Below, in pieces: positions 59,961 to 64,000 of a DNA stretch of 64,000 bases. The stretch comes from Roseomonas xinghualingensis (lineage in GTDB: Bacteria; Pseudomonadota; Alphaproteobacteria; Acetobacterales; Acetobacteraceae), in assembly GCF_025791835.1 (NCBI RefSeq), contig NZ_JAOXLP010000001.1, positions 1 through 64,000 on the forward strand. The letters run 5' to 3'. A model generated the notes under the pieces. That model had not been told where the DNA came from. It saw nothing but the letters and a program-made list of their open reading frames with translations, and made no database searches. Position 1 is the first letter of the stretch. Every line of letters starts with the position of its first letter. A program made the translations under genes and the position numbers.

Positions 59961-61583
59961 TCACCCTTCGGTCGGTGCGACCCGCCCGATCGCCCATTGC
60001 ACATGGGCCGAGCCGGCCTCGGACGTGACCACCACCTGGGTAGTCGGCCGGGCCTCCCCGAACATCTGCACGCTGTCTTCCACCGAAAGGCGGCCGCCAC
60101 GGGCCCGCAGCCGCCAGGCGCTGCCGGAGGGCAGGCGCAGGAGGACCGAGCCGCCATCCTCATGCAGGGTGGCGGCGACGTTGTGGTGGAGGTGGAAGCG
60201 AACGGCGAAGCCAGGCGGGCTTTCGGCCTCGATGATGTCCTCGCCGCGCAGGTCGTCGCCGGATTCCGCCAGGTAGAGGCGGCGGCGATGAATGGCGCCA
60301 AGGGGCTTCTTCCAGCCGTCATGCGTCGCTTCGAGCCACTGGGCACCGCTGGCCTCGTGGCGCTCGGCATCGACATGCTCGGGGCGGCGGCCAAGGCCGT
60401 CCTCGGTCAGCTCGCTGCTGTTGGTGTCGGCCAGGGTGAGGGTGGAATGGGCGGCGGTGGCGCGCAGGGCGTCACGCCAGGCGCCTTCGGCGGCGGGCGC
60501 CGCGCCGCAGTTCACGATCAGGCGGTCGCGGCCGACCGACATCTCGAAGGAGAGGGTACCGGCATGGTGGTGCCGGTCGGCCCCGTGGGGCAGGCCGTCC
60601 GGGGGGGTGGCGCCCTTAGACGAGGGGGGCGGCCCGCAATCGGCGATGACGAGGGTGCGCCCGGCCTGCAGGCGCTGGAAGCCGGCATCCCCCAGGATGA
60701 GGGGTGCGCGGCCGCGGGCCTGGGCCTGGGTGAGCACCAGGTCGAGCAGGCTCGCCGCCTCCTCCCGCGTGCCGTTGAAGGCAGCGAGGCCGCCATCGCC
60801 ATGGCGGAACAGGCGCAGCGCGGGGGCGGCGCGATCCAGGGCATGGGCGAGGTGCGGAGGTGCCTCGATGCCGGCACCGTGGAGGAGGTTGCGGATCTCG
60901 ATGAGATCCTGCAGCGCCAGGAGGAGGGTGCCGGGGCTGCGCTCCACATGGGCGCCGTCGGGCATGATCTGGCGGTCGATCTCGGCGGGCAGGAGCTTCA
61001 GGCAGCGGGAGAGCCAGGGCTCCTCCTCCAGCGCCACGGCAGCGGCCAGCGCGCCCTTCAGCGCTACCAGGGCCCCGCGATGGCGGGCCTCGGCGGGAAG
61101 CTCGGGCATGAGGGTGCGGACATCGGAGGCCAGCCGGACCATGAGGGCGCGACGGAAGCCATCCTCCGCCGTGGCGGCGATGAAGTCCCAATGGCCGAGC
61201 CAGGCGGAAAGGCGGGCACCGACCACCTCCGGCGTGGTGGCGACCGGGTCTGTCGCGGGCGCCTCAAGCCAGGCGCGGGTGATGTCGCGCGCATGCATCC
61301 GCGCCGCGTCGGTGCCCAGGGCGCGCAGGTCCCGCAGCCAGGAGAAGCCGTGCAGCGCCGCGCGCCAGGTCGGGCTGCCGGCGGTGGGACCGAAGGCGGA
61401 GGGGTCATCGGGCAGCGGCCGGACGGTGCCGGCCACCTCCAGCTCGCCCTCCAGGAGATGCTGGCCGCGTGCGGCGTCCCCGGGCCAGAGATCGCGGAAG
61501 GCACGGGATGGCGCCTCGGGCACGCGGATCGGCTTGAGCCCGGCGAGGGTGCGGCGAGCGCCGCGCAGCCAGCTGCCGTTCAT
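59961..61583 (-). CDS. Heparinase II/III family protein
   Basis: This 540-residue protein has an alpha-alpha barrel-like N-terminal part (RLSAWLGHWDFIAATAEDGFRRAL, LKGALAAAVALE, MPDGAHVERSPGTLLLALQDLIEI) and a heparinase II/III C-terminal beta domain. His 362-like GADRHHHAGTLSFEMS and TAAHSTLTLADTNSSE are the active-domain motifs. The family cleaves uronic-acid polysaccharides, but the alphaproteobacterial housekeeping member next to rpe has no proven substrate. ATGA overlap with rpe. Confidence 0.88.
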   Translation of the reverse strand: MNGSWLRGARRTLAGLKPIRVPEAPSRAFRDLWPGDAARGQHLLEGELEVAGTVRPLPDDPSAFGPTAGSPTWRAALHGFSWLRDLRALGTDAARMHARDITRAWLEAPATDPVATTPEVVGARLSAWLGHWDFIAATAEDGFRRALMVRLASDVRTLMPELPAEARHRGALVALKGALAAAVALEEEPWLSRCLKLLPAEIDRQIMPDGAHVERSPGTLLLALQDLIEIRNLLHGAGIEAPPHLAHALDRAAPALRLFRHGDGGLAAFNGTREEAASLLDLVLTQAQARGRAPLILGDAGFQRLQAGRTLVIADCGPPPSSKGATPPDGLPHGADRHHHAGTLSFEMSVGRDRLIVNCGAAPAAEGAWRDALRATAAHSTLTLADTNSSELTEDGLGRRPEHVDAERHEASGAQWLEATHDGWKKPLGAIHRRRLYLAESGDDLRGEDIIEAESPPGFAVRFHLHHNVAATLHEDGGSVLLRLPSGSAWRLRARGGRLSVEDSVQMFGEARPTTQVVVTSEAGSAHVQWAIGRVAPTEG

Positions 61584-62269
61584 CCCGCCTTTTCCTCATT
61601 GCCCTGGCCGCGGATCGCCCGGATGGCGGCGGCACGGTCCTTGGCACCGAAAACGGCGGTGCCCGCCACCAGCACATCGGCCCCGGCCTCGATGCAGAGG
61701 GGGGCGGTCTTCGCGGTGACGCCGCCATCGACCTGGAGGCGGATGTCACGGCCGCTGGCGTCGATCATGCGGCGAAGCGCCGCCATCTTCGAAAGCTGGC
61801 TGTCCAGGAAGGACTGGCCACCGAAGCCAGGGTTCACCGTCATCACCAGGATCAGGTCCACGAGGTCCAGCACATGCGCGACACTCTCCACCGGGGTGGC
61901 GGGATTGAGCACCACGCCGGCCTTCTTGCCCAGGGCGCGGATGGTCTGGAGCGAGCGATGGAGATGCGGGCCGGCCTCGGGATGAAGGGAGATCAGGTCG
62001 GCGCCGGCCTCGGCGAAGGCGGCCAGATAGGGATCGGCCGGTGCGATCATCAGGTGCACGTCGAAGGGCATGCGGCTCTTCGGGCGCAGCGCCTTCACGA
62101 TGGCCGGGCCGAAGGAGATGTTCGGGACGAAATGGCCATCCATGATGTCGAGGTGGAGCCAGTCGGCGCCAGCGGCCTCAATGGCGGCGACCTCCTCGGC
62201 CAGCCGCGTGAAATCGGCGGCCAGGAGCGAGGGGGCGATCAGGACGGGGTTGGGGGCTGCGCGTGTCAC
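61580..62269 (-). CDS. rpe: Ribulose-phosphate 3-epimerase
   Basis: Rpe interconverts ribulose-5-phosphate and xylulose-5-phosphate. The 229-residue TIM barrel has VLIAPSLLAADF, HLDIMDGHFVPN (metal and catalytic Asp), FDVHLMIA, MTVNPGFGGQSF and LQVDGGVTAKT (second Asp). The GTG start at 62269 matches the family N-terminus (MTRAAPNPVLIAPSL). An in-frame ATG at 62302 is the alternative. It is co-translated with the heparinase gene, as in other alphaproteobacteria. purH, which often follows, is absent here. Confidence 0.94.
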   Translation of the reverse strand: MTRAAPNPVLIAPSLLAADFTRLAEEVAAIEAAGADWLHLDIMDGHFVPNISFGPAIVKALRPKSRMPFDVHLMIAPADPYLAAFAEAGADLISLHPEAGPHLHRSLQTIRALGKKAGVVLNPATPVESVAHVLDLVDLILVMTVNPGFGGQSFLDSQLSKMAALRRMIDASGRDIRLQVDGGVTAKTAPLCIEAGADVLVAGTAVFGAKDRAAAIRAIRGQGNEEKAG

Positions 62270-62338
62270 GCTGGGGGTTATGCGGCAGTGGGATTGGGGC
62301 ATCAACTCGGGGAAATGCGCTGATTCGGCCGCAATGGT

Positions 62339-62809
62339 TCAAATCGGCAGGGCCGTGGTGCCCTTCACCCGCTCCATGGCGAAACGGCTGGTGACGTTGC
62401 GCAGCCCAGGGACGGCGGCGGTGAGGCGGCGGTAGAAGGCGTCATAGGCGGGCATGTCCTCCACCACGACGCGGAGGAGGTAGTCCACGTCACCCCCCAT
62501 CCGCCAGCATTCCAGCACCTCGGGCATGGTGGAGACGGCCTGCGCGAAGGTGTCGATCCAGGCGGCGGAGTGGTCCCCGATCTCCAGCGCCACGAAGACG
62601 GAAAGTGGCAGCCCGACCTTCGCCGGGTCCAGCAGGGCGACGCGCCCGGCGATGATGCCGGCCTTCTCCAGCCGCCGGATGCGCTTCCAGCAGGGGGTGG
62701 GGGTGAGACCGACCTCGGCCGCGATGGCGGCCAGGGAAAGGGTGGCATCGCGCTGGATTAGGCGGAGGATCTCGCGATCGGTCAGGTCCAACTCTGGCTG
62801 GGTGGCCAT
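62339..62809 (-). CDS. Lrp/AsnC family regulator
   Basis: This 156-residue protein has an N-terminal helix-turn-helix (LSLAAIAAEVGLTPTPCWKRIRRLEKAGII) and the RAM ligand domain (VFVALEIGDHSAAWI, VLECWRMGGDVDYLLRVVVEDM). The MGGDVDYLL segment binds amino acids in relatives. It diverges from the third Bug receptor across an AT-rich gap, so it probably controls itself and perhaps the receptor. It lies 69 bases upstream of rpe. Confidence 0.92.
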   Translation of the reverse strand: MATQPELDLTDREILRLIQRDATLSLAAIAAEVGLTPTPCWKRIRRLEKAGIIAGRVALLDPAKVGLPLSVFVALEIGDHSAAWIDTFAQAVSTMPEVLECWRMGGDVDYLLRVVVEDMPAYDAFYRRLTAAVPGLRNVTSRFAMERVKGTTALPI

Positions 62810-62926
62810 GGGCAAAATCCATCTCTTCCAAAGCGAAAATATAGCCGTAAAATCTTTGTGTTGCGGTGATAATCAGGGTGGCGGAGAAAATCCAACTCCA
62901 TTCCGATGTTGGGCCGGATTTCCGCC
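62810..62926. promoter_or_regulatory. AT-rich divergent control region (Lrp and Bug receptor)
   Basis: This 117-bp gap contains the AT-rich tract GAAAATATAGCCGTAAAATC and GGTGATAATCAGG, unusual in this genome. Two divergent genes share it, and Lrp-type regulators favour such loosely conserved AT-rich sites. Boundaries of the sites cannot be set by eye. Confidence 0.5.
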
Positions 62927-63934
62927 ATGCGTAACCTCCCCCGCCGCCGCCTCCTCGCCCTCGCGGCGGCCCTGCCGGCGCTCGGCGCCATCCCGGCGAG
63001 CGCCCGCCCCGCCTGGGCGCAATCGCAATCCCAGGCCGCCTGGCCCGATAAGCCCGTGCGCATGATCGTGCCCGTGGCCCCGGGCGGCAGCCTCGACATC
63101 CTCGGCCGCACCGCCGCGCGGGCGCTGACCGCGCCGCTGGGGCAGTCGGTCGTGGTGGAGAACCATACGGGCGCCGGCAGCAACATCGCCTTCGACCTCG
63201 TGGCACGGGCCAAGCCGGATGGGCTGACCCTGCTGGTCGGCTCCGACCCGCTGACCATCAACCCGTCGCTCTATTCCCGGATCGGCTTCGATCCCGTGCG
63301 CGACTTCGCGGCCATCGCGGAGCTGGTGCGGGCGCCGCAGGTGCTGGTGGTGAAGAACGGGCTGGAGGCGAGGAGCCTGGCCGAATACCGCCGCCTGGCG
63401 CAGGAGCTGGGGGGCTCGCTCACCCTCGCCAGCCAGGGGAATGGCAGCATCGGCCATCTGGGCGGCATCCTGCTGGGCCAGACCCTGGGCTTCAACACGA
63501 CCCATGTGCCCTATCGCGGCGGCGGCCCCGCCGTGGTGGACCTGGTGGCCGGGCATATCGACAGCCTGCTGGTCACCCTGCCCGCCGCCATCGAGCATAT
63601 CCGCGAGGGCCGCATCCGCGCCCTGGCCGTGACCGGCCTGAAGCGCAGCCCGGCCCTGCCGGAGGTGCCCACCGTGGCCGAAAGCGGCTTCCCGGGCTTC
63701 GAGGTGGTGACCTGGCAGGGCCTGCTGGCCCCCGCCGGCACGCCGGAGCCGATCCTGGACAGGCTGCACGCGGAAATCCGCACCGCCTTCGCCAGGCCGG
63801 AGGTAAGCGACAACCTGACGGCCCAGGGCTTCGAGCTGGCCTCGGGCAGCCGGGAGGAATTCACCAGCCTCGTCCGCGCCGAGGCGGCGCGCTGGCCGGC
63901 CATCGTGAAAGCCTCCGGTGCGCGGGTGGACTGA
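62927..63934 (+). CDS. Bug/TctC-type periplasmic solute receptor (third of three)
   Basis: This 335-residue receptor begins MRNLPRRRLLALAAALPALG with an arginine-rich, possibly Tat-type signal, then VRMIVPVAPGGSLDILGR, ENHTGAGSNIAFD, and VPYRGGGPAVVDLVAGHID. It is divergent from the Lrp regulator. ATG 62927 is preferred. An in-frame ATG at 62906 gives seven extra residues. It has no permease neighbour in the window, but the window ends shortly after it, so a downstream partner cannot be excluded. Confidence 0.88.
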   Translation: MRNLPRRRLLALAAALPALGAIPASARPAWAQSQSQAAWPDKPVRMIVPVAPGGSLDILGRTAARALTAPLGQSVVVENHTGAGSNIAFDLVARAKPDGLTLLVGSDPLTINPSLYSRIGFDPVRDFAAIAELVRAPQVLVVKNGLEARSLAEYRRLAQELGGSLTLASQGNGSIGHLGGILLGQTLGFNTTHVPYRGGGPAVVDLVAGHIDSLLVTLPAAIEHIREGRIRALAVTGLKRSPALPEVPTVAESGFPGFEVVTWQGLLAPAGTPEPILDRLHAEIRTAFARPEVSDNLTAQGFELASGSREEFTSLVRAEAARWPAIVKASGARVD

Positions 63935-63942
63935 GGCTGCCC

Positions 63943-63965
63943 GGCGGGCTCCGGAAGGGCCCGCC
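63943..63965. terminator. Hairpin between convergent genes
   Basis: GGCGGGC and GCCCGCC form a seven-base perfect stem around a nine-base loop (TCCGGAAGG), eight bases after the receptor stop. No T run follows, so it may only support termination. Confidence 0.4.
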
Positions 63966-63971
63966 CCGCGC

Positions 63972-64000
63972 TCAGCGCCGCAGGAACACCGCGCTGGCCA
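63972..64000 (-). CDS. C-terminal fragment of a gene running off the window
   Basis: Leftward from the window edge, one frame encodes ASAVFLRR and a stop (TGA at 63972-63974). The length is too short for identification, but hydrophobic plus basic residues before the stop and a hairpin at the intergenic gap are compatible with a convergent gene. Confidence 0.3.

Noticed and set aside
1..64000. tRNA, rRNA, CRISPR, prophage or intact IS elements
   Set aside because: No T-loop-like GTTCGA motif in a tRNA context, no regular direct-repeat spacers, and no transposase, integrase or structural phage genes were recognised.

Overview
The window is from a high-GC alphaproteobacterium, most likely an Acetobacteraceae member of the Roseomonas type. 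This is inferred from gene content: TIGR02302/DUF2125 proteins, an FtsEX-linked zinc-ribbon gene, a GANTC-rich candidate origin, three orphan Bug/TctC receptors, a PQQ-dependent sugar dehydrogenase and an rpe-heparinase pair. I see no phage, intact IS element, CRISPR array, rRNA or tRNA.

Layout. Positions 1-294 hold a short C-terminal coding fragment, then about 90 bp of almost pure G/C homopolymer that has erased the 5' end of the TIGR02302 gene. Positions 3186-8626 hold DUF2125 and ChaC genes, a candidate replication origin (5028-5390), and a leftward ftsE-ftsX-ydcF-plsC operon. Positions 8780-18941 hold a zinc-ribbon gene, a Bug receptor, an MpaB-type oxygenase, a UdgX/DUF4130 plus radical-SAM DNA-repair pair, and a trxA-sugar dehydrogenase-glutathione peroxidase operon. 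Positions 18950-25854 hold purD and xseA, separated by a methyltransferase, a broken dihydrofolate-reductase-like gene and a histidine kinase, then an M23 peptidase. Positions 25921-32885 hold an RTX pectate lyase, a TetR-controlled DevBCA-like exporter with twin perfect operators, and small metabolic genes. Positions 32987-46437 hold thrC and M16-pmbA separated by accessory genes (YidB, lipoprotein, Bug receptor, membrane-anchored Mrr-like nuclease), an L,D-transpeptidase, a decayed glutathione S-transferase, an LLM flavin oxidoreductase, a ketopantoate-reductase-like gene, an intact GST and a Tim44-like protein. Positions 46676-56649 hold one tightly coupled leftward operon resembling a compact aryl-polyene (APE) pathway. 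Positions 56793-64000 hold a polysaccharide deacetylase, a methyltransferase, an enoyl-CoA hydratase, heparinase-rpe, an Lrp regulator and a third Bug receptor.

The APE-like operon has an ACP, membrane protein, acyl-activating ligase, two hotdog dehydratases, an active ketosynthase, a Cys-less chain-length factor, a ketoreductase, an MMPL exporter and an in-frame fusion of an inner-membrane acyltransferase to a LolA-like domain. Neighbouring genes often overlap by 4 bases (ATGA, GTGA or TTGA), indicating translational coupling. A family of about 40-75 bp palindromic GC repeats lies in several 3' intergenic gaps and has supplied the C-terminus or stop region of some genes.

The strongest items for follow-up are the candidate origin, the acyltransferase-LolA fusion and APE-like operon, the radical-SAM/UdgX pair with a LexA-like site, the twin TetR operators, two pseudogenes and the dispersed repeat family.
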